Shown: positions 27,701-35,854 of the stretch, one piece after another | Layout of the letters: each line of letters starts with the position of its first letter | How positions within the stretch are numbered: the stretch's first letter is position 1 | DNA from: Amycolatopsis sp. MtRt-6 | GTDB lineage: Bacteria; Actinomycetota; Actinomycetes; Mycobacteriales; Pseudonocardiaceae | Reading direction: 5' to 3' | DNA: 64,000 nucleotides | Assembly: GCF_017308975.1 (NCBI RefSeq) | Contig: NZ_JADWPD010000024.1 | Coordinates: 1-64,000 of the forward strand | Translations under genes and position numbers: made by a program | The notes under the pieces: generated by a model | Database searches by the model: none | What the model was told of the DNA's origin: nothing | Seen by the model: the letters and a program-made list of their open reading frames with translations, nothing else

Positions 27701-30084
27701 GTAATCGGGTTCGACGGCTCGGCGTACTGACGCACCTTCTCCGAGTCGCGCCGCATCGGGGCGCGGCCCGGCGGCTGCTTCGGCGGCTCGCCCGCGTCGA
27801 TCTTCGGGATCGCGAACCGCTGCGGCTCCGGGGTGAGCGTGATGCGCTCGCCGTGGTGCAGGACTTCGAGCGGCTCGCCGTCGAGCACGTGGTAGGTGAC
27901 CTGGTCGGGGTCGATCTCGACCTGGAACCGGGTGCCGCGGAACATCAGCCGGAAGGTGATCCGGCCCAGCTGCGCGGGCAGCCGCGGTGAGAACGCCAGC
28001 GTCCCGCTGTGGTCGCGCAGCCCGCCGAACCCGGCCACCGCGCCCTGCCACGCCCCGGCCAGTGACGCCATGTGCAGGCCGTTGCGGACGTTGTTGTGCA
28101 CGTCGTGCAGGTCGGTCAGCGCCGCTTCGGCGAGGTAGTCGTAGGCCAGCTCGAGGTGGCCCACCTCGGCCGCGATGACCGCCTGCGTCCCCGCCGACAG
28201 CGAAGAATCGCGCACGGTCCGTGCTTCGTAGTAGGCGAAGTTGCGGGCTTTCTCCTCCTGACTGAAGGAGTCGCCGCACAGGTGCAGCGCCAGCACCAGG
28301 TCCGCCTGCTTCACGACCTGCTTGCGGTACAGGTCGAAGTACGGGTAGTGCAGCAGCAGCGGGTAGTGCGCCTGGTCGGTGTTCGCGTAGTCCCACTCGT
28401 CGTGGTCGAGGAACCCCTCCGACTGCGGGTGCACGCCGAGTTGTTCGTCGTAGGGCAGGAACATCGCCGCGGCCGCCGCGCGCCAGGAGTCCAGCTCGAC
28501 GGTGTCGACGCCGAAGCGCGCCGCGACGTCGGGGTGCCGCTCGCACGACTCCGCCGCCGCCAGCAGGTTCCGCCGCGCCATCAGGTTCGTGTAGACGTTG
28601 TTGTCCGCCACCGCCGAGTACTCGTCCGGGCCGGTGACGCCGTCGATGCGGAACGCGCCGTGCCGGTCGTGGTGGCCGAGTGACGCCCACAGCCGCGCGG
28701 TTTCCAGCAGCAGCTCGGTGCCGTAGTCGCGTTCGAACTGCTCGTCGCCGGTCGCGTTGAGGTAGCGCAGGACGGCGTCGGCGATGTCCGCGCTGACGTG
28801 GAAGGCCGCCGTGCCGGCCGGCCAGTACGCCGAGCACTCGGCGCCGTTGATCGACCGCCACGGAAACGCCGCGCCGCGCAACCCCAGCTGGTGGGCGCGT
28901 TCCCGCGCTTTGTCCATTGTGGAGTGCCGCCAGCGCAGCGCGTCGCGTGCCGCGTCCGGGATGGTGTAGGTGAGCACCGGCAGGACGAAGGATTCGGTGT
29001 CCCAGAAGGCGTGCCCGTCGTAGCCGGGCCCGGTCAGCCCCTTGCCGGCGATCGCGCGGCTCTCGCCGCGGGCCCCGGCCTGCAGGATGTGGAACAGGGC
29101 GAACCGGACGGCCTGCTGCAGCTCGGGGTCGCCCTCGATCTCGATGTCCGAGGTGGCCCAGTAGTCGTCCAGGAACTCGCGCTGCTCGGTGAGCAGGCCC
29201 TTCCAGCCCGTCTGGCGGGCGCCGGCCAGCGCGGCCTCGACCTGCGAGCGCAGCGCGGGTACCGAGCGCTGCGCCGACCAGCCGTAGGCGAGGAACTTGG
29301 TGATCCGCAGCCGCCCGCCCTTGGGCACGTCGACCGCGACGGTCAGCCGCGCGAGGTCCTCCTCGGCGTGGATGCGGGCGCGGATCCCGTCGTCCACCTC
29401 GATCTTGTGGTCCATCGCCGCGGCCATCCGCAGCCCGGACCGGCGGGTCTGGTGCACCAGCACGGCGTTGTACTCCGACGCGCGGTGGAACTGGCCCACC
29501 AGCGGCGATTCCAGCGCGGCGGCCACCCGCGGGTCGCTCGTGTCGGACTCGATCGGCTCGTTGGCGAGCAGGTCGGACTGGACGACCAGCTGCAGGTCCT
29601 CGTCGAGCGGCTCGACTTCGTACCGGATCGCGGCGACCGCGCGCTGGGTGAACGACACCAGCCGCTCGGTGCGGACGCGGACGCGCCGCCCGGTCGGCGA
29701 CGACCACTCCGTGGTCCGGCTCAGCGTGCCCTTGCGGAAGTCGAGCACGCGGTCGTGCGCGGTGGCCGCGCCGTAGCGCATGTCGAGCGGTTCGTCCTCG
29801 ACGAGCAGCCGGATGATCTTGCCGTCGGTGACGTTGACGACGGTCTGGCCCTCTTCGGGGTAGCCGTAACCGGCTTCGGCGTAGGGGAGTTCGTGCTGTT
29901 CGTAGAAACCGTTGAGGTACGTGCCGGGCAGCCCGCGCGGCTCGGCCTCCTCGAGGGTGCCGCGCAGGCCGATGTGGCCGTTGGACACCGCGAACGCCGA
30001 TTCGGTGCGCTGCAGGGCGTCGACGTCCATGCCGCGCCACCGCAGGGCCCAGGGCGCGCACTCGTAGCCGTGCGGTTCGGTCAT
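27682..30084 (-). CDS. glycoside hydrolase family 65 phosphorylase (maltose/trehalose/kojibiose type)
   Basis: The 800-residue protein has the full GH65 plan: an N-terminal beta-sandwich (about 1-280), a linker, an (alpha/alpha)6 barrel (about 310-690) and a small C-terminal beta domain. The general acid is Glu488 in DGVTGPDEYSAVADNNVYTN, and INGAECSAYWPAG is the conserved barrel segment. GH65 phosphorylases use phosphate to split an alpha-glucoside into beta-glucose 1-phosphate and a sugar; the disaccharide cannot be read from sequence. The upstream beta-phosphoglucomutase overlaps the start by 4 nt and would turn the product into glucose 6-phosphate, so the pair is one cytoplasmic pathway. 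Confidence 0.9.
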   Translation of the reverse strand: MTEPHGYECAPWALRWRGMDVDALQRTESAFAVSNGHIGLRGTLEEAEPRGLPGTYLNGFYEQHELPYAEAGYGYPEEGQTVVNVTDGKIIRLLVEDEPLDMRYGAATAHDRVLDFRKGTLSRTTEWSSPTGRRVRVRTERLVSFTQRAVAAIRYEVEPLDEDLQLVVQSDLLANEPIESDTSDPRVAAALESPLVGQFHRASEYNAVLVHQTRRSGLRMAAAMDHKIEVDDGIRARIHAEEDLARLTVAVDVPKGGRLRITKFLAYGWSAQRSVPALRSQVEAALAGARQTGWKGLLTEQREFLDDYWATSDIEIEGDPELQQAVRFALFHILQAGARGESRAIAGKGLTGPGYDGHAFWDTESFVLPVLTYTIPDAARDALRWRHSTMDKARERAHQLGLRGAAFPWRSINGAECSAYWPAGTAAFHVSADIADAVLRYLNATGDEQFERDYGTELLLETARLWASLGHHDRHGAFRIDGVTGPDEYSAVADNNVYTNLMARRNLLAAAESCERHPDVAARFGVDTVELDSWRAAAAAMFLPYDEQLGVHPQSEGFLDHDEWDYANTDQAHYPLLLHYPYFDLYRKQVVKQADLVLALHLCGDSFSQEEKARNFAYYEARTVRDSSLSAGTQAVIAAEVGHLELAYDYLAEAALTDLHDVHNNVRNGLHMASLAGAWQGAVAGFGGLRDHSGTLAFSPRLPAQLGRITFRLMFRGTRFQVEIDPDQVTYHVLDGEPLEVLHHGERITLTPEPQRFAIPKIDAGEPPKQPPGRAPMRRDSEKVRQYAEPSNPITESYSG

Positions 30085-30812
30085 CGGTCCTCCAGGAGGT
30101 CGGCGAGGTCGTCGACGACGATGTCGGCCCCGTGGGCCTTCAGTTCGGCGGCCTGGTTCGCCCGGTTCACGCCCACGACGTACCCGAAGCCGCCGGCCTT
30201 GCCGGCCTGGACGCCGGACTGGGCGTCCTCGAAGACGGCCGCGTGCGCGGGCTCGACCCCGAGCGCGGCGGCGCCGGCCAGGAACGAGTCCGGCGCGGGC
30301 TTGCCCTTGAGGTGCTGTTCGCGGATCACGATGCCGTCGATGCGGGCCTCGACGTACTGGCTCAGCTCGGCACCGTCGAGCACCTTGGCGCCGTTGGCCG
30401 ACGACGTCACGACGGCGATCCGCAGGCCGGCGGCCTTGACGGCTTCGAGGTAGCGCACCGAACCGGGGTAGGGGTTCACCCCGCGCTCGTCGATGATCTT
30501 GAGGACCAGCTCGTTCTTGCGGTTGCCGACGCCGTTGACGGTGGGGGCGTCCACCGGGTCGTCCGGGGTGCCCTCGGGCAGCACGATCCCCCGTGACCGC
30601 AGGAACTCCCGCACGCCGTCGGCGCGCGGGCGCCCGTCCACGAAAGCCGCGTAGTCGAGGTCGGTGAACTCGGCGAACCCGGCGCCGTCACGGGCGCGGA
30701 GGAATTCGTCGAACGTCCGTTTCCAGGCCTCGCGGTGGAGGATCGCCGTGCCGGTCAGCACTCCGTCGAGGTCGAACAAGCAGGCGGTGATGGTCTCGGG
30801 CAATCCCGTCAT
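30081..30812 (-). CDS. beta-phosphoglucomutase family HAD phosphatase/mutase
   Basis: The 243-residue HAD protein has the nucleophile motif FDLDGVLT (Asp14, Asp16), VVTSSANG as motif II, KPAPDSFL with the motif III lysine, and VFEDAQSGVQAG as motif IV. The DxDG acid/base aspartate (Asp16) suits the mutase group, which interconverts beta-glucose 1-phosphate and glucose 6-phosphate. It overlaps the GH65 start by 4 nt. On its strand TAGCGT (30824-30819) ends six bases before the ATG, so the operon mRNA is probably leaderless. Confidence 0.88.
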   Translation of the reverse strand: MTGLPETITACLFDLDGVLTGTAILHREAWKRTFDEFLRARDGAGFAEFTDLDYAAFVDGRPRADGVREFLRSRGIVLPEGTPDDPVDAPTVNGVGNRKNELVLKIIDERGVNPYPGSVRYLEAVKAAGLRIAVVTSSANGAKVLDGAELSQYVEARIDGIVIREQHLKGKPAPDSFLAGAAALGVEPAHAAVFEDAQSGVQAGKAGGFGYVVGVNRANQAAELKAHGADIVVDDLADLLEDR

Positions 30813-30821
30813 GCCCGCACG

Positions 30822-31190
30822 CTACCGGTCCTCGGCTTCGTTCGCGGGCTGTTCGGGATGGGGACGCACTCGATGGATGAGTTCGTGCACGGTCGCGTCC
30901 GCCAGCCGGTACCGCACCACGCGGCCGGTGCGTTGCGGTGTGACCAGGCCGTGGGCCCGCAGCAGCCGCAGGGCCTGCGACACCGCGGTGTCGGTCATGC
31001 CGGTGGCCGCGGCGAGGTCGGTGACGCTGATCTCGCGGGCGTAGTGGATGCAGACCAGCAGCGCCAGCCGCGAGGGGTCGGCGACCACGGAGAAGCGGCG
31101 GGCCCATTCGTCGATGACGGCGCGGTCGCCCAGCCCGTCGACCGCCGCCGCGACGCGTTCCGGGTCGATCAGCTTGCGGTCGGTGTGCAC
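30822..31190 (-). CDS. ArsR-family transcriptional regulator
   Basis: The 122-residue protein is a single winged helix: RRFSVVADPSRLALLVCIHY, then the DNA-recognition segment VTDLAAATGMTDTAVSQALR and the wing GRVVRYRLADATVHELIHRV. The C-terminal helix carries HELIHRVRPHPEQ, whose histidines could bind metal as in NmtR-like sensors, but this is only a possibility. GTG 31190 is favoured because AATCAT on the minus strand ends six bases before it (leaderless). It is divergent from the thioesterase and sits 9 nt before the mutase gene on the same strand. Confidence 0.8.
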   Translation of the reverse strand: MHTDRKLIDPERVAAAVDGLGDRAVIDEWARRFSVVADPSRLALLVCIHYAREISVTDLAAATGMTDTAVSQALRLLRAHGLVTPQRTGRVVRYRLADATVHELIHRVRPHPEQPANEAEDR

Positions 31191-31282
31191 CCCCGGATGA
31201 TTCCACCCCGGTCGCGGGCCGACCACCGGTGGCCTGGGTCACGCCGCGCTTGACGCTCGCCCTCCCGCGGGCGACGCTGTTG

Positions 31283-31300
31283 TTAAGACAGCTGTCATAA
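31283..31300. promoter_or_regulatory. 18-bp near-perfect palindrome over the thioesterase promoter
   Basis: TTAAGACAGCTGTCATAA is palindromic at 16 of 18 positions and overlaps CATAAT (31296-31301), a likely -10 box for the thioesterase. It is a clear operator candidate; the adjacent ArsR gene is one possible binder, although the site is more TetR-like in shape. Confidence 0.6.
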
Positions 31301-31313
31301 TCGAGGAGCCCGG

Positions 31314-31814
31314 ATGACCGACGTCGAAGCCCAGGTCCGTTCGAAGACCATCACGTGGCAGGACCCCCTCGAAACGGCTCGGCTGGGCGCCACGATGTCC
31401 GGCCTGGAGTACATGCGGGCGATCGCCGACGGCCGCGTCCCACCGGCTCCGATCGCGGCGCACTTCGGGATGCGCTGGGAAAGCATCGAACCCGGCGAGG
31501 TCGTGGCGGTCGCCGAGCCGGACGAGTCGCTGTACAACCCGATCGGCATGGTCCACGGCGGCGTGGCGGCGACGATGCTGGATTCGGTGGTCGGCTGCGC
31601 GGTCCACACGACGCTCCCGGCCGGCGTCGGCTACGCGTCGGTGGAGCTGAAGGTGAGCTACCTGCGCGCGATCCACGCGGGCCGCGGCGAGATCCGCGCG
31701 ACGGGCCGGGTGGTGAAGGAGGGGTCGCGGATCGCCTTCGCGGACGGGGAGATCCGCGACGCCGAGGGGAAGCTGCTGGCCACGGCGTCGGGGACCTGCG
31801 TCATCACCCGCTGA
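31314..31814 (+). CDS. PaaI-family acyl-CoA thioesterase (hotdog fold)
   Basis: The 166-residue protein has the hotdog helix signature YNPIGMVHGGVAATMLDSVV and the following strand YASVELKVSYLRAIHAGRG. Members hydrolyse aryl- or acyl-CoA in the cytoplasm. ATG 31314 follows GAGGAG at 31303-31308. The palindrome at 31283-31300 lies over its promoter. Its last 11 nt overlap the end of the converging SnoaL-like gene. Confidence 0.87.
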   Translation: MTDVEAQVRSKTITWQDPLETARLGATMSGLEYMRAIADGRVPPAPIAAHFGMRWESIEPGEVVAVAEPDESLYNPIGMVHGGVAATMLDSVVGCAVHTTLPAGVGYASVELKVSYLRAIHAGRGEIRATGRVVKEGSRIAFADGEIRDAEGKLLATASGTCVITR

Positions 31815-32133
31815 CGGGCTGCTTGACGTCCCAGTGCTCGACGAGCAGGCCGTCCTCGACGCGCAGGATGTCGACGACGGCCATGCCGGCGACGTGCAGG
31901 TGCGCGACGACGAGGTCATCCTCCGCGACGACGTGCCGGATCACCGCGGTCGCGCCGGCCAGCGGCGAGTTCTTCACGGCGTCGGTGAACGCCTCCCGGC
32001 CGGAGGGCAGCCCCGGGCTGTGGGTGACGAAGTCCGGGTGCAGCGCGGCCTTCGCGGCATCGAAGTCCTTGTGCACGAACAGGTTCTCCAGGCAGCCGAC
32101 GACGATCATGCGGTTCTTGGCGGATTCGCTCAT
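31804..32133 (-). CDS. SnoaL-like (NTF2 fold) protein
   Basis: The 109-residue protein has the SnoaL-like cone fold pattern: NLFVHKDFDAAKAALHPDFV, HSPGLPSGREAF, VVAEDDLVVAHLHV and DILRVEDGLLVEHWDV. Some members are cyclases or isomerases; most stand-alone ones are uncharacterised. It is cytoplasmic with no signal peptide. It overlaps the thioesterase tail by 11 nt. Confidence 0.8.
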   Translation of the reverse strand: MSESAKNRMIVVGCLENLFVHKDFDAAKAALHPDFVTHSPGLPSGREAFTDAVKNSPLAGATAVIRHVVAEDDLVVAHLHVAGMAVVDILRVEDGLLVEHWDVKQPVSG

Positions 32134-32184
32134 GCGCTTGATGGTCGGCTGTCCGGGCGACGACGTCGATTACGCCGGAGGTAA

Positions 32185-32661
32185 TCAGCGCGGCGGCCGG
32201 ACCCGCCGGGCGCGGATCGCGTCGTCACCGCCATAACGGCCGATGACCGCCGCCAGGAGTTTCCGCGCGTCCTCGACCCGTTCGGCGCCGTAGTCGGACT
32301 CGATTTCCTCCTGAAGGTCCCGCCGCAGCACCCGGGTCGCCTCGACGGCGGCCAGCGCGTGCCCGGTCAGGTGCAGCAGTTTCGTCCGCGCGTCCGACGG
32401 GTCGGCTGCGCGCCGCACCAGCCCTCGGCGTTCGAGGTCCGCGACCGCCTTCGATGCGGCCTGCTGGGTCACGCCCATCCGCTCGGCCAGCGCGGTGATG
32501 GGCAGCGGTGCGGCCAGGATGTGCTGGATGACGACGCCGTCGTTGAAGCGCAGGTCGCCGAAACCCTGCTCGGCGAGCCGCCGCTGGACCTCGTCGGTCA
32601 TCGCCCAGCCCGCGAAGAGGGCGGTCAGGGAAAGGTCGAGAGTGGTAGGATCCACAACCAT
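32185..32661 (-). CDS. MarR-family transcriptional regulator
   Basis: The 158-residue protein has the MarR winged helix at about residues 40-105 (LPITALAERMGVTQQAASKA, VADLERRGLVRRAADPSDAR) between dimerisation helices. The start ATG 32661 lies inside the palindrome at 32651-32670, opposite the start of the PPOX gene. On its strand TAGATT (32675-32670) ends eight bases upstream, suggesting a leaderless mRNA. It most likely represses both genes through the palindrome. The first residues, MVVDP, mirror MVVES of the neighbour because of the palindrome. GTG 32655 and a later ATG (residue 22) are alternative starts. Confidence 0.82.
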   Translation of the reverse strand: MVVDPTTLDLSLTALFAGWAMTDEVQRRLAEQGFGDLRFNDGVVIQHILAAPLPITALAERMGVTQQAASKAVADLERRGLVRRAADPSDARTKLLHLTGHALAAVEATRVLRRDLQEEIESDYGAERVEDARKLLAAVIGRYGGDDAIRARRVRPPR

Positions 32662-32670
32662 GGTTGTGGA
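32651..32670. promoter_or_regulatory. perfect 20-bp palindrome holding two opposite start codons
   Basis: TCCACAACCATGGTTGTGGA is fully palindromic. Its central CATG gives ATG on the plus strand at 32660 and on the minus strand at 32661. TAGGAT (32646-32651) and, on the other strand, TAGATT (32675-32670) flank it symmetrically, each ending eight bases from its ATG. It is thus a likely MarR operator covering both transcription starts. Confidence 0.75.
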
Positions 32671-33121
32671 ATCTAGCAGAGTGCCGCCGGAGCTGGCGGA
32701 AGCGTTCGTGCGCGTGGCGCACCGGATCGTCTGGTGCACGCTGGTGACCGTCGACCGGCGCGGCCGCCCGCGTTCCCGCGTCGTCCACCCGATCTGGGAG
32801 CGGACGCCGGACGGGCTGACCGGACGGCTGTTCACCCGGCCGACACCGCTGAAGCTGGCGCACCTGGCGGCGTCGCCGTACGTGTCGTGCTCGTACTGGG
32901 ACCCGCAGCACGAGGTCGCGGTGGCGGAGTGCCACGCGGCGTTCGAGGACGACGAGGAGAGCCGCAAGAACCTGTGGGACCTCTTCGCGTCGACGCCGGA
33001 ACCGCTGGGCTACGACCCGAAGATCCTCGGCGGCGAGGACCACCGCGACCCGAAGATCACGGTGCTGCGCCTGACACCCTGGCGCCTCTCGACCGGCGGC
33101 GAGGCCTGGCGGGCGGCTTAG
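32660..33121 (+). CDS. pyridoxamine 5'-phosphate oxidase-family (split beta-barrel) protein
   Basis: The 153-residue protein has a PPOX-like barrel: VAHRIVWCTLVTVDRRGRPR, SRVVHPIWERTPDGLTGRLF, LAHLAASPYVSCSYWDPQHE. Members bind FMN or F420. This type often reduces or senses quinones and other small molecules, and the substrate here is unknown. ATG 32660 sits in the operator palindrome; GTG 32681 is an alternative start. It overlaps the ROK gene end by 4 nt. Confidence 0.82.
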   Translation: MVVESSRVPPELAEAFVRVAHRIVWCTLVTVDRRGRPRSRVVHPIWERTPDGLTGRLFTRPTPLKLAHLAASPYVSCSYWDPQHEVAVAECHAAFEDDEESRKNLWDLFASTPEPLGYDPKILGGEDHRDPKITVLRLTPWRLSTGGEAWRAA

Positions 33122-34317
33122 GCGGCGCCCACCCGGCGGTCGAACACCAGCCCCTCGGCCGCCCGCAGGCCCACGCTGATCGCGCCGGTCAGCACCGCGT
33201 CCTCGCCCAGCTCGCCCTGGACCACCTTGGGCACCAACGGCGTGAACGCCCGCAGCGCCCGGTCGATCGGCTCCAGCAGCAGGTCCGCCGCCGTTCCCAT
33301 GCCGCCGCCCAGGACGATCAGCTCCGGGTCGATCACCGCCGCCACCGAGGCCACCGTGTACGCCAGGCGGTCGGCTTCCGCCGCCAGCGCCTGCCGGGCC
33401 AGCTCGTCGCCTTCGCGCGCCAGGCGGAAAACCTCGCGGGCCGATTTCGCCGTGCCCAGGCCGAGTTCGCGGGCACCGCGGACGACCGACTGGGCCGCCG
33501 TCGCCTCCTCGAGGTGGCCGCGGGCGGGCGGGGTGCCGGGCTCGTCGGCCGCGCGCGTGCGGCCGTACGGGAGGTAGCCGATCTCGCCCGCGGCGCCGGT
33601 CGCGCCGCGGAACACCCGGCCGTCGACCATCAGCCCCATGCCGACGCCGGTGCCGATCGTGATGCAGCCGAACACCGACGCGCCGCGCGCGGCGCCGCTC
33701 TCCCACTCGCCGACCGCGGTGAGGTTCGCGTCGTTCTCCACCATCAGGTCCGGGCCCAGCACCGCTTCGAGGTCGTCGATCAGGCCCGCGCGGCCCCAGC
33801 CCGGCAGGTTCGGCGCGTGCCGGAAGCACCGCTTCTCCGGATCGGCGACGCCGGGGGAGCCGACCACGCGGACAACGATGTCGCCCGCCGCGAGGCCGGC
33901 CTCCGCGATCGCCGCGGCCGCGATCTTCCCGACCGCGGTGACCAGCGCCGCGCCGGAGCGCGCCGTGTTGCGCTCGTCGCGGCGCGCCACCACCGCGCGG
34001 CCGAGGTCCGACACCGCGACCCGCAGGTGCTCGCGGCCGATGTCGACGCCCAGCACGTACCCCGCGGTGGGGTCGGCCTCGTACAGCACCGCCGAGCGCC
34101 CGGTGCCGGTGGACGTCTGCCCGGTCGGCCGCGCGAGGCCGGCGGCCTCCAGCGCCAGCAGCGCCTGGCTGACCGTCGGCTTCGACAGCCCGGTGTCCTT
34201 CGCGACCTGCGGCCGGGTCGCCGGCCCGCCGCGGCGCAGCAGGTCGAGCACCGCCCGCTGGTTGATCTTGCGCATCCCGGCGGGGGTACCGACCGTGGGA
34301 ACTTCTACGCCGGCCAC
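33118..34317 (-). CDS. ROK-family transcriptional regulator (sugar-responsive)
   Basis: The 399-residue protein joins a winged helix (about residues 15-75: NQRAVLDLLRRGGPATRPQV, LSKPTVSQALLALEAAGLAR) to a ROK sugar-kinase-like domain. ATP/sugar motifs are GYVLGVDIGREHLRVAVSDL and IGTGVGMGLMVDG. The ROK zinc site region (usually HxxxxxxxxCxCG...C) reads EIGYLPYGRTRAADEPGTPP, without the cysteines, so kinase activity is doubtful and a NagC/XylR-like regulator role is likely. GTG 34317 follows GGAGG by about 9 nt. No sugar operon is adjacent. Confidence 0.85.
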   Translation of the reverse strand: MAGVEVPTVGTPAGMRKINQRAVLDLLRRGGPATRPQVAKDTGLSKPTVSQALLALEAAGLARPTGQTSTGTGRSAVLYEADPTAGYVLGVDIGREHLRVAVSDLGRAVVARRDERNTARSGAALVTAVGKIAAAAIAEAGLAAGDIVVRVVGSPGVADPEKRCFRHAPNLPGWGRAGLIDDLEAVLGPDLMVENDANLTAVGEWESGAARGASVFGCITIGTGVGMGLMVDGRVFRGATGAAGEIGYLPYGRTRAADEPGTPPARGHLEEATAAQSVVRGARELGLGTAKSAREVFRLAREGDELARQALAAEADRLAYTVASVAAVIDPELIVLGGGMGTAADLLLEPIDRALRAFTPLVPKVVQGELGEDAVLTGAISVGLRAAEGLVFDRRVGAA

Positions 34318-34417
34318 CCGTGCCCGCCTCCAGTCGTCCTCGTGCTGCCTGCCACGCTAGCCGTCCCGCCCCGGATTCCGCCGGAATACCCCCGCGCCGG
34401 GACCGGTTGACCCGGGC

Positions 34418-35158
34418 ATGAGCACTCCGGGACGCGGCCGGGTCCGCGTGGCAGGCGGCGCGAAGCGGGTACGGGTGTTCCTCGGCGGGCAGGTCGTCGC
34501 GGACACGGTGCACCCCCTCCTGGTGTGGGAAGTTCCGTACTACCCCACGTACTACATCCCGCGCGCGGACGTCGTGAGCGGTGTTCTCACCCCCTCCGGC
34601 CGGACCACGCACTCGCCGAGCCGCGGGGAAGGTGTTCTGTCGACGATAAAGGGTGCCGGAGCCGAGGCGGTGGACGGCGCGCTGGAGTACCCGGATTCGC
34701 CGATCGAAGAGCTCCGCGGCCACGTCCGCTTCGAGTTCGCCGCGTTCGAGTGGTTCGAAGAGGACGAACAGATCTTCACGCACCCGCGCGACCCGGGTGT
34801 CCGCGTCGACGTCCTGCCGAGCTCGCGGCACGTCCGGATCGAGGTCGACGGCGTGACCGTCGCCGACTCGGTGCGGCCGCACCTGCTGTTCGAGACCGGC
34901 CTGCCGACCCGCTACTACCTGCCCCGCGTGGACGTCCGGATGGACCTGCTCTCCCGGATCGACACGGTGACGCACTGCCCGTACAAGGGCGCGGCCGAGC
35001 ACTTCGACGTGGCCGGGCACGAGGACCTCGCCTGGAGCTATCCGACGCCGCTGCCCGAAAGCATCCGGGCCGCGGGGCTGGTGGCGTTCCTCGACGAGAA
35101 GGTGGACGTGTACGTCGACGGGGTGCGGCAGGACCGCCCGAAGACGAAGTTCGCGTAA
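34418..35158 (+). CDS. protein with two tandem DUF427 domains
   Basis: The 246-residue protein contains the DUF427 beta-fold twice, at about residues 15-110 (VRVFLGGQVVADTVHPLLVW, YYPTYYIPRADV) and 125-235 (VRIEVDGVTVADSVRPHLLF, LPTRYYLPRVDV). The second copy keeps the TVTHCPYKG motif; the first has TTHSPSRG instead. DUF427 proteins are small, uncharacterised and widespread in actinobacteria. It converges on the HxlR gene with a 4-nt gap. Function is unknown. Confidence 0.85.
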   Translation: MSTPGRGRVRVAGGAKRVRVFLGGQVVADTVHPLLVWEVPYYPTYYIPRADVVSGVLTPSGRTTHSPSRGEGVLSTIKGAGAEAVDGALEYPDSPIEELRGHVRFEFAAFEWFEEDEQIFTHPRDPGVRVDVLPSSRHVRIEVDGVTVADSVRPHLLFETGLPTRYYLPRVDVRMDLLSRIDTVTHCPYKGAAEHFDVAGHEDLAWSYPTPLPESIRAAGLVAFLDEKVDVYVDGVRQDRPKTKFA

Positions 35159-35162
35159 GCCT

Positions 35163-35786
35163 TCAGGCGCCGAAGACGGCTCGCACGGCCGTCTCGTCGC
35201 CTTCGATGTCGAGTGCGGCCTCGGTCTCGTCGAGGTCGAGGACGCCCGCGGCCAGGCCGAGCACGATCGCGGGATCGGCGCGCACGACGGCGTCACAGTC
35301 CCGGCCGTCGTGCCGGGCGACCTCGACGCCCGAGCGCGTCACCCGCACCTGGACCATCCCGTCGTCGACCGCGATGCCGACCGTCGCCTGCCGCCGCGCT
35401 GTCACCCGGCCGCGGAGCAGGGCCGGGAGGGCGACGACGAGCCATTCGCCGCGGAATCGGTCGCCGCCGGGGCCGCGCACCATCAGCGGCGCCGACCAGC
35501 GGACGAGACCTTCGACCGGCTCGCGCAGCGCGGCACCCCAAGGGGTGAGGGCGTACACGATCCCGTTGCCCTCCGCGGCCGGCCGTCGCTCGACCACGCC
35601 GGCGTGCTCGAGGTCGCGGAGCCGGTCGGCCAGCAGGTTGGTGGCCACGCCGGGGAGCCCGTCGAGCAGCTCCCGGTACCGCGCGGGCCCGATGAGCAGC
35701 TGGCGGACGACGAGCAGGTTCCACCGGTCGCCCACGACGTCGAGCGCCCGGGCGAGTCCGCAGTACTGACCGTAGCTCCGGCTCAT
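35163..35786 (-). CDS. HxlR-family transcriptional regulator with C-terminal SCP2-like domain
   Basis: The 207-residue protein begins SRSYGQYCGLARALDVVGDR W, the usual HxlR entry with a Cys at residue 8; the winged helix spans about 8-100 (YRELLDGLPGVATNLLADRL). The C-terminal half (about 110-205) resembles the SCP2-like ligand domain often fused to these regulators. ATG 35786 follows GGAGGG. It is divergent from the SnoaL-like gene; two CTTGA/TCAAG palindromes lie between, making autoregulation and control of the neighbour likely. Confidence 0.87.
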   Translation of the reverse strand: MSRSYGQYCGLARALDVVGDRWNLLVVRQLLIGPARYRELLDGLPGVATNLLADRLRDLEHAGVVERRPAAEGNGIVYALTPWGAALREPVEGLVRWSAPLMVRGPGGDRFRGEWLVVALPALLRGRVTARRQATVGIAVDDGMVQVRVTRSGVEVARHDGRDCDAVVRADPAIVLGLAAGVLDLDETEAALDIEGDETAVRAVFGA

Positions 35787-35796
35787 GGTCCCTCCA

Positions 35797-35830
35797 CTTG
35801 ACAATCTCAAGTCCGCTTGACTATATCAAG
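35797..35830 (+). promoter_or_regulatory. twin HxlR-type operators over a near-consensus promoter
   Basis: CTTGACAATCTCAAG (35797-35811) and CTTGACTATATCAAG (35816-35830) are two inverted repeats CTTGA-5-TCAAG, 19 bp apart start to start. They overlap TTGACA (35798-35803) and TATATC (35822-35827), spaced 18 bp, which point toward the SnoaL-like gene. Occupied sites would cover both the -35 and -10 boxes. Confidence 0.8.
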
Positions 35831-35854
35831 TGCAGCCGATCTTGAGGAGCCGTC

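Noticed and set aside
30822..31226. Start of the ArsR regulator at 31226
   Set aside because: It would add 12 residues of low conservation (VGPRPGWNHPG); GTG 31190 has AATCAT six bases upstream.
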